Positions 8,246 through 17,249 are shown, counted from the first letter of the stretch. The stretch: DNA of 55,858 nucleotides from Streptomyces harenosi (GCF_011008945.1 NZ_WYCT01000007.1:1-55858); one strand, 5' to 3'. The notes: a model not told the origin generated them from the sequence alone. Numbers and translations are program-made.

Positions 8246-9280
8246 TCAGTCGTCGAGCAGCCGCCACACGGTCAGGGCGAGCCTGGCCCGGATCAGGCCG
8301 GACGGCTCGGTGAGCTCGAAGCCCAGGGTCCGGCCGATCTGTTCGAGCCTGCGGGCGACGCTGCTGTGGTGCAGATGGAGAAGTTCGGCGGCCCGGCGCA
8401 GGGAGCCGGTGGCGCAGTAGACGTCCAGCGTCTCCAGGTCCTCCGGAGCGCCGGCGATCAGGGCGATCGCGGCCACGTCGGCGTTGTCGCGCGCCGCCGC
8501 CGGGGGCACCTGGGCGAGCAGCGCCAGCGCCCCCAGGCTGTCGTGGCGGACGACCGGCCGGCGCGGCGTGGTGAAGCGGAGGGCGGAGCGGGCCTCCTGC
8601 CAGGACCGGTCGGGCCGGTCCGCGGCGCCGATGCCCACCCGCACGTCCGCCGGCAGGCGGGCCGGGTCCAAGGCGGCGGCCAGCACGACGCCCACGTCGG
8701 CCAGCGGCGCCGCCTTCACCGGACGGGACGGGCACAGCAGCACGGCGACCCGGTCGAGCGGCACCGGTGAGCGCACGGCGGCCACCCGGACCGGCAGGCC
8801 CGCGGCGAACCCGAGCAGCCGGAGCGCCCGGGCCCTGGCCGCGTCGTCGCTGTCGGGGCTGACCACGAGCTCGACGAGGGCGGGGTCGGCCATGGTGGTG
8901 CGGGCCGGGCCGTACCGCTCGGCGACCGCCGCGGCGGCGATGGCGAGCCGCTCCAGGAGCACGTCGTCGAGCGAACCGGGCCGGCCGGGGCGTTCCAGCC
9001 ACGCCTCGCCGATCTCCTCCTCGTCGAGAGTGATCGGCACCGTGGTGGACGCGGCCGACGGCGGGGCGGACGCCGGCCGGCCGTCCGGCGAGAACCGGAT
9101 CGCCCGCCCGGTGCCGTGCAGCCGGATCCCGGCCACGCACTCGGCCAGGCCCGCCGAGGCCCGCGCCAGCGCCGGGAGATCCACCCGCCGGCGCATCAGC
9201 GTGTCGTAGAACGTGACGACCCGGATCGCGCCCCGGACGTGCGAGTCGAGCTGCGACAGCCGTTCGGCCAGTGCCTCCAT
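8246..9280 (-). CDS. PucR-type helix-turn-helix transcriptional regulator
   Basis: A 344-aa protein. The C-terminal 55 residues are a PucR-type HTH (CATGSLRRAAELLHLHHSSVARRLEQIG), which binds DNA. The preceding roughly 290 residues form a ligand-sensing region of the PucR/CdaR kind without a recognised cofactor motif. The ATG at 9278-9280 was chosen because longer frames enter low-complexity sequence antisense to the esterase. It is divergent from the esterase gene with an 87-bp gap, so it probably controls that gene and itself. The effector is not deducible. Confidence 0.87.
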   Translation of the reverse strand: MEALAERLSQLDSHVRGAIRVVTFYDTLMRRRVDLPALARASAGLAECVAGIRLHGTGRAIRFSPDGRPASAPPSAASTTVPITLDEEEIGEAWLERPGRPGSLDDVLLERLAIAAAAVAERYGPARTTMADPALVELVVSPDSDDAARARALRLLGFAAGLPVRVAAVRSPVPLDRVAVLLCPSRPVKAAPLADVGVVLAAALDPARLPADVRVGIGAADRPDRSWQEARSALRFTTPRRPVVRHDSLGALALLAQVPPAAARDNADVAAIALIAGAPEDLETLDVYCATGSLRRAAELLHLHHSSVARRLEQIGRTLGFELTEPSGLIRARLALTVWRLLDD

Positions 9281-9367
9281 GGCAGGAGCATAGGCGCCAA
9301 CCGGCGCGCCACGAGGGCCGGTTGCCCGACGAGTGGCGGATGACCCCGCGGCACGGCGAGGGCGAGG

Positions 9368-10273
9368 ATGGCCGGCATGGATCCCGAACTCGAGGCGTTC
9401 GTCGGCCTGCTTCCCCGTTTCGACCTGACCGACCCGGCCACGCACCGCAAGACCTACACCGACCTGACCTCCGCGAGGCCGGAACCGGACACCACCGGAC
9501 TGGAGGTGGAGGACCGCACGGTGCCCGCCGATCCCGAGGTGCCGGTGCGGATCTACCGCCCGCACCGGGCGCAGGGCGCCGTCGTCTGGCTGCACGGCGG
9601 CGCCTGGGTCGTCGGCGACCTGGACACCGAACGCCACTGGGCCGTGCCGATCGCGAAGCTCTCCGGCGCCGTCGTGATCAGCGTCGACTACCGCCTTGCG
9701 CCCGAGCACCGGTTCCCGGCCGCCCTGGACGACGTCTACGCCGTACTGACGTGGGTTCACGAGCACGCCACCGAGCTGGGCGCCGACCCGGACCGGATCG
9801 CGGTCGGCGGCCACAGCGCCGGCGCCAACCTCGCGGCCGCGGTGGCCCTGCGCGCCCGCGACCGGCAGGGGCCGCCGATCCGCTTCCAAGTGCTCAACGA
9901 GGCGTTCCTCGACGACCGGCAGCAGACCTGGTCGGCGCGGAACTTCACCGACACGCCCTGGAACACCCGCGCCGTACGCGCCGCGGCCCTGGGGCACTAC
10001 CTGGGCTCCCGGCCCGCCACACCGTACGCCGCCCCTGCGCGGGCCGAGGACCTCTCCGGCCTCCCGCCGGCCTACATCGCCACCGCGGAGTTCGACCCGA
10101 ACCGCGACGAAGGCATCGACTACGCGCTGCGCCTGCTGCAGGCCGGCGTCTCGGTCGAGCTGCACCAGTGGCCCGGGACCTTCCACGGGTCACTGGCGAT
10201 CCAGTCCGCCGAGGTCTCGCAGCGCCAGCTCGCCGAGCTCTGCGCCGCCCTGCGCCGTGCCCTCGCCGAGTGA
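9368..10273 (+). CDS. Alpha/beta-hydrolase esterase (hormone-sensitive lipase family)
   Basis: A 301-aa serine esterase. The oxyanion motif is HGGAWVVGDL (residues 76-85). The nucleophile elbow is GGHSAG with Ser150, a variant of GDSAG. The acid is in EFDPNRDEG near 245 and the His in TFHGSL near 272. Family members hydrolyse short acyl esters in the cytoplasm. An alternative start at ATG 9377 is possible. It is divergent from a PucR regulator and 58 nt upstream of an ABC exporter operon. Confidence 0.9.
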   Translation: MAGMDPELEAFVGLLPRFDLTDPATHRKTYTDLTSARPEPDTTGLEVEDRTVPADPEVPVRIYRPHRAQGAVVWLHGGAWVVGDLDTERHWAVPIAKLSGAVVISVDYRLAPEHRFPAALDDVYAVLTWVHEHATELGADPDRIAVGGHSAGANLAAAVALRARDRQGPPIRFQVLNEAFLDDRQQTWSARNFTDTPWNTRAVRAAALGHYLGSRPATPYAAPARAEDLSGLPPAYIATAEFDPNRDEGIDYALRLLQAGVSVELHQWPGTFHGSLAIQSAEVSQRQLAELCAALRRALAE

Positions 10274-10331
10274 GGCCGTCGCCACCGGGCACGGCCCCGG
10301 CCGCGACCCGGACGACCAAGACGGGAGCACG

Positions 10332-12170
10332 ATGACCACCACCGACCAGGCCGGGAGGGACGGGCGGCCCGCACCGCCGCCGGTCGCCGCATCCCCGGCG
10401 CGGCAGGGCCTGGGAGGGCTGCTGCGCCCGTACGTCCCTGCCTTCACGGCCGTCGTGTCCCTCCAGGTCATCGGTGCCCTCGCGGGGCTGGCGCCGCTGC
10501 TGGCGGTCGTGGAGTCGGGGCGCGCTCTGCTGGAGCCCGGGCCGGCCGACCGCGATCACCTCCGGGCGGTCCTGATCGCGGGCGCTCTCGGCCTGCTGGT
10601 CCGGCTCGTGTGCTCGGCCGCCTCGTCAGGCATCGGACACCTCCTCGACGGCACGGTGCAGTTGTCGCTCCGCCGGCACCTGGCCGGCCGGCTGGGGCGC
10701 GTACCGATCGGCTGGTTCTCCCGGCGCCGCACCGGCGAACTGGCCAAGGTGGTCGGCGAGGACGTCAGCGCGCTGCACCCCTTCATCGCCCACACCCCCG
10801 GCGAACTGGTCTCCGCCTTCGTGGTCCCGCTCGTGTCGCTGGTCTACCTGTTCACCGTCGACTGGCGGCTGACGCTGATCACGCTGGCACCGGTGGTGCT
10901 GGCGGTGGCTCTGGTCCCGCTGATGACGACCCCGGCCCGGCAGCGCGAGCAGGAGGAGTTCGACGGGGCCATGGGCCGGATCTCGAACGCCGCTGTCGAG
11001 TTCGTGCAGGGCATCGCGGTGGTCAAGGCGTTCGGCGGGGCGGGTCGGGCACACCGCGCCTTCCGCACGGCCGCGGACGACTTCGTCGCCGCCTTCGGCC
11101 GGTGGGTGCGCGGCATCTCCCGGATCGCCGCCGCGATGCAGCTCGTCCTGTCCCCTCCGTTCGTGCTGCTGGTCGTGCTGACCGCGGGCACGGTCCTCAT
11201 CACGCGCGGCGCCATGGCCCCGGCCGACCTGCTGCCCTTCCTGCTGCTCGGACTGGGCCTGACCGCGCCGGTGGCGGCCCTCGGCCACGGCTTCGACGAG
11301 GCCCAGGCCGCCAGGCGTGCCCTCGCGCGGATCCGGGAGGTACTGGAGGTGGCGCCGCTGCCCGAGCCCGCGCACCCCGCCGCCCCACGGGGGCACCGGG
11401 TGGAGCTGCGTGGCGTCCGGTTCGGGTACGACGCCGGCCGCGAGGTCCTGCGCGGCATCGACCTGGTGCTGGAGCCGGGCACGGTCACCGCGCTCGTCGG
11501 CCCCTCGGGGAGCGGGAAGTCGACCCTGGTCCGGCTGCTGCCCCGGTTCTTCGACCCGACCGGCGGTTCGGTCCTCCTGGGCGGTGCCGACCTGCGGGAA
11601 CTCGCCGTCGAGGAGCTCTACCGGACGGTTTCCTTCGTCTTCCAGGACGTACGGCTGCTGCGCGCGCCGGTCGCGGACAACATCGCGCTGGCGGTGCCGC
11701 ACGCCGACCACGACGACGTGGTCCGCGCGGCCCGGCTGGCCGGCATCCACGACCGGATCGCCGAGCTGCCCCGCGGTTACGCCTCGGTCATCGGCGAGGA
11801 CGCCCTGCTGTCGGGCGGCGAGGCCCAGCGGATCGCGCTCGCCCGCGCGCTCCTGGCCGACACGCCCGTGCTGGTGCTCGACGAGGCGACCGCCTTCGCC
11901 GATCCGCGCACCGAACAGGCGGTCCGCCGGGCCCTGGCCACACCGGGGGGCGACCGGACCGTCCTGGTCATCGCCCATCGCCTGGAGACGATCGCCGACG
12001 CCGACACCGTCGTGATGCTGGAGGACGGGGTGATCGTCGAGCGGGGCAGCCCCGCCGACCTGCTGGCGAGCGGCGGCAGGTTCGCCGCGTTCTGGCACCA
12101 GCGCCCGCCGGCCGCCGCCGGCGGCGCCGGCACCCGCGAGGGCGCACGCCCGGGAGGTGAGTCGCGATGA
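10332..12170 (+). CDS. ABC exporter half-transporter A (fused permease-ATPase)
   Basis: 612 aa. A type I exporter membrane domain of six helices (about 30-330) precedes an ATPase with Walker [10 protein letters not shown] (near 393), Q-loop VFQDVRLL, signature LSGGEAQRIALA, Walker B VLVLDEATAF with the catalytic Glu, and H-loop AHR. The ATG at 10332 follows GGGAGCACG; the upstream frame is antisense-like. It overlaps the next gene by 4 nt (ATGA), so the two half-transporters are translated together and likely heterodimerise. Substrate is unknown; such pairs move drugs, lipids, siderophores or peptides. Confidence 0.93.
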   Translation: MTTTDQAGRDGRPAPPPVAASPARQGLGGLLRPYVPAFTAVVSLQVIGALAGLAPLLAVVESGRALLEPGPADRDHLRAVLIAGALGLLVRLVCSAASSGIGHLLDGTVQLSLRRHLAGRLGRVPIGWFSRRRTGELAKVVGEDVSALHPFIAHTPGELVSAFVVPLVSLVYLFTVDWRLTLITLAPVVLAVALVPLMTTPARQREQEEFDGAMGRISNAAVEFVQGIAVVKAFGGAGRAHRAFRTAADDFVAAFGRWVRGISRIAAAMQLVLSPPFVLLVVLTAGTVLITRGAMAPADLLPFLLLGLGLTAPVAALGHGFDEAQAARRALARIREVLEVAPLPEPAHPAAPRGHRVELRGVRFGYDAGREVLRGIDLVLEPGTVTALVGPSGSGKSTLVRLLPRFFDPTGGSVLLGGADLRELAVEELYRTVSFVFQDVRLLRAPVADNIALAVPHADHDDVVRAARLAGIHDRIAELPRGYASVIGEDALLSGGEAQRIALARALLADTPVLVLDEATAFADPRTEQAVRRALATPGGDRTVLVIAHRLETIADADTVVMLEDGVIVERGSPADLLASGGRFAAFWHQRPPAAAGGAGTREGARPGGESR

Positions 12171-13900
12171 TCCGGTTGCTGCTGCGCGTGCTGGGCCACG
12201 AGTACGCCCGGCCGGTGCGCCGCACCGTGGCCCTGATGACGGCGGCCGCGGTGGCCGAGGGCCTGACCTGCGCACTGCTGGTTCCGGTGCTGCGCGGACT
12301 CTTCGGGGGCACGCCCGAGGACGCCTGGCCCTGGCTGATCGCCTTCGGGGCCGCCTTCGCCCTGTACGCGGCGCTGCGCTACCTCGGCGACCTGTCCGGC
12401 TTCCGCGTCGGGAGCGCGCTGCTGAGCGGCATGTACCACCGCCTCGGCGACCATCTGGCCCGGCTCCCCCTCGGCTGGTACGGCGCGGGCCGCCTCGGAG
12501 AGGTCTCCGTCCTGGCCGGCCGCGGCGTCCTGGACGCGATGAGCGTCGTCGCGCATCTGCTGGCCCCGTTCGTCACCGCCTGCGTGACCCCCCTGACGAT
12601 CGTCGTCGTGATGCTCGGGTCGGACTGGCGGATGGGGGCGGCCGCACTGGCCGCCGTACCGCTCGTGGCGGCGGTCCAGATCCGGACGGGCCGCTCCTCG
12701 GCGGCCCAGGACGCGGAACGCGAGGAACGCGACCACGAGGCCACGGCGCGGGTCGTCGAATTCCTCCAGGCCCAGCCCGTGCTGCGCGCCGGCGGCCGGA
12801 CCACCGAACGCTTCCGGCTGCTGGACGACTCGCTGCGGGAGGTCGAGCGTGCCTCGCGCCGGTCGACGCTGTCGGCCCTGCCCGGCGCGGTCGGCCTGTC
12901 GCTCACCGTGCAGGCGGTGTTCACCGCGCTGCTGGTCCTGGGCGTCCACCTGGCGCTCGGCGGGGAGCTCGGGGCGGCGGAGCTGCTGACGATCCTGGTG
13001 CTGGCCGCGCGCTGCGCCGATCCGCTGCTGTCGCTGACGGACATCGGCGGCAGGCTGCGCGCGGCGCGTTCCGTGCTGACCCGGCTGGAAGCGGTCCTGA
13101 GCACCGAGCCGCTGCCGGTGGCCGCCGCGCCGGTCCGGCCGGACCGCCACGACGTGGTGTTCGACTCCGTCGTCTTCCGGCACGGCGGCCGTACGGTGAT
13201 CGACGGCGCCTCGCTGGCGGTGCCCGAGGGACGGCGGCTCGCGATCGTCGGGCCGTCGGGCGCGGGGAAGAGCACACTGCTGCGGTTGCTCGCGCGCTTC
13301 CACGACGTGGACGGCGGCGCGGTCCGGGTGGGCGGTGTGGACGTACGGGCGATCGACCCGGAGGACCTGATGGCACGGATCGCCATCGTCTTCCAGGACG
13401 TGTACCTCTTCGACGGCACCATCGAGGAGAACGTGCGCCTGGGCCGTCCCGGCGCCGACGAGGCGGAGGTACGGGCGGCGGCGAGCGCCGCCGGGCTGGA
13501 CGAGGTGATCAAGCGGCTGCCCGGCGGCTGGGCGGCGAAGGTCGGCGAGGGCGGCACGCTGCTGTCGGGCGGCGAGCGCCAGCGGGTCTCCATCGCGCGG
13601 GCGCTGCTGAAGGACGCGCCCGTCGTCCTGCTGGACGAGGTGACCTCCGCGCTGGACCCGGTGAACGAGGCGGCCGTCCACGACGGCGTCGAACGCCTGA
13701 TGGCGGGCCGGACGGTGGTGATGGTCGCGCACCGGATGCGGACCGTCCGGCGCGCCGACCGCGTCGTCTTCCTCGACGGCGGCCGGGTCGTGGAGGAGGG
13801 CGGACACGAGGAGCTGCTGGCCCGTGGCGGGCGCTACGCGGAGTTCTGGGACCTCGCCACGGCACCGGCACGACCGGCGGAAGGGGGCCGGGCGCGCTGA
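12167..13900 (+). CDS. ABC exporter half-transporter B (fused permease-ATPase)
   Basis: 577 aa, with the same architecture as its upstream partner: six membrane helices, then Walker A GPSGAGKST (near 365), VFQDVYLF, signature LSGGERQRVSIA, VVLLDEVTSALD with the catalytic Glu, and VAHRM. Both ATP sites of the predicted heterodimer therefore look competent, unlike many heterodimeric exporters in which one site is degenerate. The start overlaps the previous stop as ATGA. No biosynthetic genes adjoin, so the substrate cannot be inferred. A 21-bp repeat array follows the stop. Confidence 0.93.
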   Translation: MIRLLLRVLGHEYARPVRRTVALMTAAAVAEGLTCALLVPVLRGLFGGTPEDAWPWLIAFGAAFALYAALRYLGDLSGFRVGSALLSGMYHRLGDHLARLPLGWYGAGRLGEVSVLAGRGVLDAMSVVAHLLAPFVTACVTPLTIVVVMLGSDWRMGAAALAAVPLVAAVQIRTGRSSAAQDAEREERDHEATARVVEFLQAQPVLRAGGRTTERFRLLDDSLREVERASRRSTLSALPGAVGLSLTVQAVFTALLVLGVHLALGGELGAAELLTILVLAARCADPLLSLTDIGGRLRAARSVLTRLEAVLSTEPLPVAAAPVRPDRHDVVFDSVVFRHGGRTVIDGASLAVPEGRRLAIVGPSGAGKSTLLRLLARFHDVDGGAVRVGGVDVRAIDPEDLMARIAIVFQDVYLFDGTIEENVRLGRPGADEAEVRAAASAAGLDEVIKRLPGGWAAKVGEGGTLLSGGERQRVSIARALLKDAPVVLLDEVTSALDPVNEAAVHDGVERLMAGRTVVMVAHRMRTVRRADRVVFLDGGRVVEEGGHEELLARGGRYAEFWDLATAPARPAEGGRAR

Positions 13901-13950
13901 GCCGCCGTGGCGCCCGCCTCGGGCGGGGCCCGGCCGGCGACGGGGGAGCG

Positions 13951-14055
13951 GACCGGGCCCGTGCACACGCCGACCGGGCCCGTGCACACGCCGACCGGGC
14001 CCGTGCACACGTGGGCCGGGGCCGTGCACACGCGGGCCGGGCCCGTGCACACGGC
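13951..14055. repeat. Five 21-bp tandem repeats carrying GTGCACAC
   Basis: Units start at 13951, 13972, 13993, 14014 and 14035. The first two are identical and the others diverge at the unit edges. Every unit keeps CCGTGCACAC, containing the palindrome GTGCAC. The 21-bp period is two helical turns, so all cores face the same side of the DNA. The array lies in the 357-bp gap between the ABC exporter and the isomerase gene, within which no gene is supported. Confidence 0.92.
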
Positions 14056-14257
14056 CGGGCGGGGCCACCGGCCGGTGGTGCGGTCCGGCCCCGCGTACGG
14101 GCCCCTGCCGGGCACCCGGGCGGCTCCGGCGGCTTCCCGGCCGTGCCCGCGGCGGCGGTCACCCGCCCCCGGGCGCTCGGGGGGCCCGCCGATGAGGCGG
14201 TGAGCGGCAGGGGGAAAATAGTTGCCTGGAGAAACCAGGGCGCGCGAAAGGTCCCTC

Positions 14258-14668
14258 ATGCCGCACCTCACCATCGACTACTCTTCCCGCCTGGCCGACG
14301 TCTTCGACCGCGTGGCTCTCGTCAGGGAGCTGCACCCGCTCGTGCTGGAGGTCAGCGGGTCGGCGGGGGTGTGCAAGACGTTCTTCCGCCCGGCCGAGAC
14401 CCACGTCGGCGACGGTGGGGGCGACGGCAGGGGCTTCGTGCACGTGGAGGTCGGCCTGATGCCGGGACGGCCCGAGTCGGTGAAGGCGCACCTGTCCGAG
14501 AGCATCCTCGCCGTGGTGGCGAAGCACCTGCCGGCGGGCGGCGCGGACGGGGTGATCCTCTCCGCGGAGGTGCGGGACCTGTCCGGCTCCTACCGTCTGC
14601 TGCCGGGCGGACGGCCCCGGGCGGGCGCACCGGCCCGGGTCCCGTGCGCGGCCTCGCCGCGCCGCTGA
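14258..14668 (+). CDS. 5-carboxymethyl-2-hydroxymuconate isomerase family protein
   Basis: A 136-aa tautomerase-superfamily protein. After Met removal it begins Pro-His-Leu-x-Ile-(D/E)-Tyr-Ser, the family start in which Pro is the catalytic base. RFF-like RPAETHVGDG and HVEVGLMPGR segments follow. Family members isomerise 5-carboxymethyl-2-hydroxymuconate in homoprotocatechuate breakdown, but no other hpa gene is nearby, so the substrate is uncertain. The ATG at 14258 begins the family N-terminus exactly. GAAAGG lies about 8 nt upstream. The last 20 residues are low-complexity. Confidence 0.82.
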   Translation: MPHLTIDYSSRLADVFDRVALVRELHPLVLEVSGSAGVCKTFFRPAETHVGDGGGDGRGFVHVEVGLMPGRPESVKAHLSESILAVVAKHLPAGGADGVILSAEVRDLSGSYRLLPGGRPRAGAPARVPCAASPRR

Positions 14669-14754
14669 CGGAGTGCGGGACGCGCCGCCCCGCCCCCGGC
14701 GGACCGGCGCCCGCACCGCTCGCCCGGGCGGCGGCCCGCCGGCCCGCGAGGCGG

Positions 14755-15291
14755 TCAGATCACGCAGCCCACATGCGCCAGGGCCTGCTTCAGCAGCACC
14801 CCGTGACCGCCCGGCATCTCGCTCTGCACCGCCGGGGACAGGGCCTCCTGCGGACTGAACCAGACCAGATCGAGCGCGTCCTGCCGGGGACGGCAGTCGC
14901 CGGTGACCGGCACCACGTAGGCGAGCGAGACCGCGTGCTGGCGGGGGTCGTGGAACGGCGTGACGCCCTGGGTCGGGAAGTACTCCGCGACCGTGAACGG
15001 CTGGAGCGAGGAGGGCACGCGGGGCAGCGCCACCGGGCCGAGGTCCTTCTCCAGATGGCGCAGGAGGGCGTCGCGGACCCGCTCGTGGTGCAGCACCCGG
15101 CCGGAGACCAGTGTCCGGCTGACCGTTCCGTCGGGCCCGATGCGCAGCAGCAGGCCGACACTGGTGACTTCACCGCTGTCGTCGACGCGCACCGGTACCG
15201 CCTCGACGTACAGGATCGGCATGCGGGCGCGCGCCGCCTCGAGTTCGTCGGTCGTCAGCCAGCCGGGCGTGGTTTCGGTCATGTCAGACAT
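14755..15291 (-). CDS. NUDIX-fold protein (DUF4916-like)
   Basis: A 178-aa protein beginning TPGWLTTDELEAARARMPILYVEAVPVRV, as in actinobacterial NUDIX-like DUF4916 proteins. The fold is suggested by LLLRIGPDGTVSRTLVSGRVLHHERVRDALLRHLEKDLG, but the Nudix box GX5EX7REUXEEXGU is degenerate because the REXXEE glutamates are mostly absent. Pyrophosphohydrolase activity is therefore doubtful. A second Met at 15282 is an alternative start. The gene is monocistronic. Confidence 0.78.
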   Translation of the reverse strand: MSDMTETTPGWLTTDELEAARARMPILYVEAVPVRVDDSGEVTSVGLLLRIGPDGTVSRTLVSGRVLHHERVRDALLRHLEKDLGPVALPRVPSSLQPFTVAEYFPTQGVTPFHDPRQHAVSLAYVVPVTGDCRPRQDALDLVWFSPQEALSPAVQSEMPGGHGVLLKQALAHVGCVI

Positions 15292-15419
15292 CGCTTGATC
15301 ATACTTTCAGGGCCTCCGGCTGCCTGGATGGCGCTCCGGGGCAAGTGTGATCCGTACCACGCCGTTCGGCCGGCGTCCGGGAGGCCGCGGGTCCCCGGGA
15401 GGGGCCGGGGGCCGGAGGG

Positions 15420-16067
15420 TCATCCGGCCCGGTCGAGGCAGTCCCGCGCCACGTCCCCGTCCACCGCCGCCCGCACCAACGCGGCGGCCAGTACGGCCGG
15501 TTCGGTCTCCCCGGCGAGCTTCACCAGCCGGTCCGGGTCCTGCGGCAGGCCGAGCCGGTCCGCGCCCTGCAGGGCCTTGCGGTCCAGGTACGGCGCCGCC
15601 TCCGGCCAGACCCGCTGCGCCTCGCGCAGGAAGATGTCCGCGCCGGTCGGTCCGATGCCGGGGAACTCCTGGAGCAGACGGCGCAGCGCGGGGACCTCGC
15701 CGCCGGCTTCCCTGCGCAGCCGGCGCAGGTCCCCGCCCCACCGCTCGGTCAGCAGCCCGGCCGCCTCGCCGAGCTGCGTGGCGGTGCGCTCGTCGTAGCG
15801 CCGGTAGCCGCCGCGGCCCAGCGCGTCCACCCGGCGCTGCCGGCCGGCGCCGCTCATGCGGCGCGGGTCGCGCAGCCCCGCCTCGTGCAGGGCACGGGCG
15901 GTGGCCACGGCGACCGAGCCACGGATGCGGGCGCTGAGCAGGTGGGCCAGGACCAGCAGCCGGTACAGCGGCTGCGGGGTGTCCCGCAGCCGGATGCCCG
16001 CCTCCTCGGCGTACGTCCGCCCGTGGGCGTCGACGAGTGCGCGCAGGACGCGCTCGTCACGGTTCAC
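15420..16067 (-). CDS. HhH-GPD superfamily DNA glycosylase (endonuclease III-like)
   Basis: 215 aa. The core holds a helix-hairpin-helix LLQEFPGIGPTGADIFLREA (near 138), followed by a Pro/Asp region with the likely catalytic Asp in APYLDRKAL. The family excises damaged bases in base-excision repair. No C-terminal iron-sulphur cysteines are present, so it is not canonical Nth. The start is GTG at 16065-16067, one base after the stop of the DUF3140 gene, so the two are an operon. Confidence 0.83.
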   Translation of the reverse strand: MNRDERVLRALVDAHGRTYAEEAGIRLRDTPQPLYRLLVLAHLLSARIRGSVAVATARALHEAGLRDPRRMSGAGRQRRVDALGRGGYRRYDERTATQLGEAAGLLTERWGGDLRRLRREAGGEVPALRRLLQEFPGIGPTGADIFLREAQRVWPEAAPYLDRKALQGADRLGLPQDPDRLVKLAGETEPAVLAAALVRAAVDGDVARDCLDRAG

Positions 16068-16068
16068 C

Positions 16069-16401
16069 TCACGCCTTCAGCGGGTCGTGCCCGAGGGTCA
16101 TCAGCCGGTGGCGCCGGCGGGTGTCCTCGGCCTCGGGTTCGTTCTCCACGTCCGTCTGGGCGGTGACGGTGTCCACGACCTTCCGCATCACGCGCACGTC
16201 GTCCTCGGTGAGATCGGTGCGTCGTTTCTGCAGGATCGCCAGGACGTGCCGCCCGGTGGGGGTGCCCGCGTCCTCGGGCAGCGGCTCCGCCCGCTCGTCG
16301 GCGTCACGGACCCGCAGCCAGGCCGCGAGCTCCGCCGAGGTCATGTTCACCACGCGGTGGAAGTCCTCCCACAGCGTGTCCAGTTCGAGGGCGTCGGCCA
16401 T
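16069..16401 (-). CDS. DUF3140 domain protein
   Basis: A 110-aa acidic, helical, cytoplasmic protein. The conserved elements are LWEDFHRVVNMTSAELAAWL, GRHVLAILQKRRTDLTEDDVRVMRKVV and a C-terminal RRRHRLMTLGHDPLK. The family is small, actinobacterial and of unknown function; the helix pattern could suit nucleic-acid binding. It sits directly upstream of a DNA glycosylase (1-nt gap) and downstream of Dps on the same strand, which suggests a DNA-protection operon. Confidence 0.82.
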   Translation of the reverse strand: MADALELDTLWEDFHRVVNMTSAELAAWLRVRDADERAEPLPEDAGTPTGRHVLAILQKRRTDLTEDDVRVMRKVVDTVTAQTDVENEPEAEDTRRRHRLMTLGHDPLKA

Positions 16402-16483
16402 GGGGTGCCCCTTCGGTCGTGCTCCGTGCTGGTGTGCTGCCCCCCCCCGTCGGGGGCGGCGCCGGTCGTTCGGCGCCGGCCGT

Positions 16484-16966
16484 TCAGCCCTCCTTGGGCC
16501 AGTTCTCGGCGTCGAACATCCAGCGCTGCTTCTCCAGTTCGGCGGTGATGGCGATCAGCAGGTCCTGGGTAACCGGGTCCGGCTCCTCGGTGGCCGCGAT
16601 CCGCTCGCGCAGGCGCCCGATCGCGGCTTCCAGGGCCTCGACCATCAACTGGACGACATCGCTGTCGCGCACCCAGCCGTCCTTGGGGCCGGGGAGCGTG
16701 AACGCCGACGCGATGGTCTCCGGCCGGCCGTCGGCCGGGATGCCGAGCGCCGCGGAACGCTCCGCGACCGTGTCGGCGAACGACCGGGTGGCCGACACGA
16801 CCTCGTCGAGCTGCAGATGGATCGAGCGGAACCGCGGTCCCACGACGTTCCAGTGCACCTGCTTGGCGATCAGGGAGAGCCCGAGAAGATCCACGAGCGT
16901 GCCCTGGAGGGCGTCGCCGACCGGACGGCGGGCGGACTCGGGAATCGTGCTCTTCACGACAGTCAT
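16484..16966 (-). CDS. dps: Dps-like DNA-protection ferritin
   Basis: A 160-aa Dps-type miniferritin. KQVHWNVVGPRFRSIHLQLDE is diagnostic. Inter-subunit ferroxidase ligands are His38, His50, Asp65 and Glu69. Such dodecamers oxidise and store iron and protect DNA from peroxide. The C-terminal helix ends in EKQRWMFDAENW. Its ATG overlaps the stop of the WhiB gene (ATGA), so it is translationally coupled to that regulator. It heads a string of same-strand genes with DUF3140 and the DNA glycosylase. Confidence 0.92.
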   Translation of the reverse strand: MTVVKSTIPESARRPVGDALQGTLVDLLGLSLIAKQVHWNVVGPRFRSIHLQLDEVVSATRSFADTVAERSAALGIPADGRPETIASAFTLPGPKDGWVRDSDVVQLMVEALEAAIGRLRERIAATEEPDPVTQDLLIAITAELEKQRWMFDAENWPKEG

Positions 16967-17232
16967 ACGGTGGTGCTCCTTGCGGCGTCGTCTCTGATGG
17001 GATGTTCCGTACTGCGGAGCAGTGCGACGCGTTCCTCCTCACACGTGCCTCCCCACACGCCCGACGTCCGGCCGCAGCCCAGGGCGAACTCCAGGCACTC
17101 GGCGGTCACCGGGCAGCGGGCGCACACCTTCTTGGCGGCGGCGACGTCCCGCAGCGCCGGTCCGGTCGTGCCCACGGGGAAGAACAGTTCGGGGTCCTCA
17201 TCCGCACATGCGGCGCGGCGCAACCACTCCAT
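16963..17232 (-). CDS. WhiB-family iron-sulphur transcription factor
   Basis: 89 aa from the start MEWLRRAAC (ATG 17230-17232). An 11-residue longer start at 17265 would read into a tandem DNA repeat and is less likely. Four Cys fit the WhiB [4Fe-4S] pattern: C near residue 9, then CARC and C within AKKVCARCPVTAECLEFA. The GVWGG turn and basic tail follow. WhiB proteins bind sigma factors and sense redox state or nitric oxide. Overlap with dps suggests redox control of iron storage and DNA protection. Confidence 0.92.
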   Translation of the reverse strand: MEWLRRAACADEDPELFFPVGTTGPALRDVAAAKKVCARCPVTAECLEFALGCGRTSGVWGGTCEEERVALLRSTEHPIRDDAARSTTV

Positions 17233-17249
17233 GCTGGCGCGGGTGCCCC

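Noticed and set aside
10332..13900. ABC exporter pair as the lanthipeptide transporter
   Set aside because: It is 35 kb from LanKC with unrelated genes between, and nothing in the sequence links them. Only a remote possibility.
13951..14055. CRISPR-like repeat array
   Set aside because: The units are head to tail with no unique spacers between them, and there are no cas genes.
12157..15798. 1213-aa plus-strand ORF
   Set aside because: A shadow of the second ABC half-transporter and later genes in another frame. It is Arg/Gly/Pro-rich with no domains.
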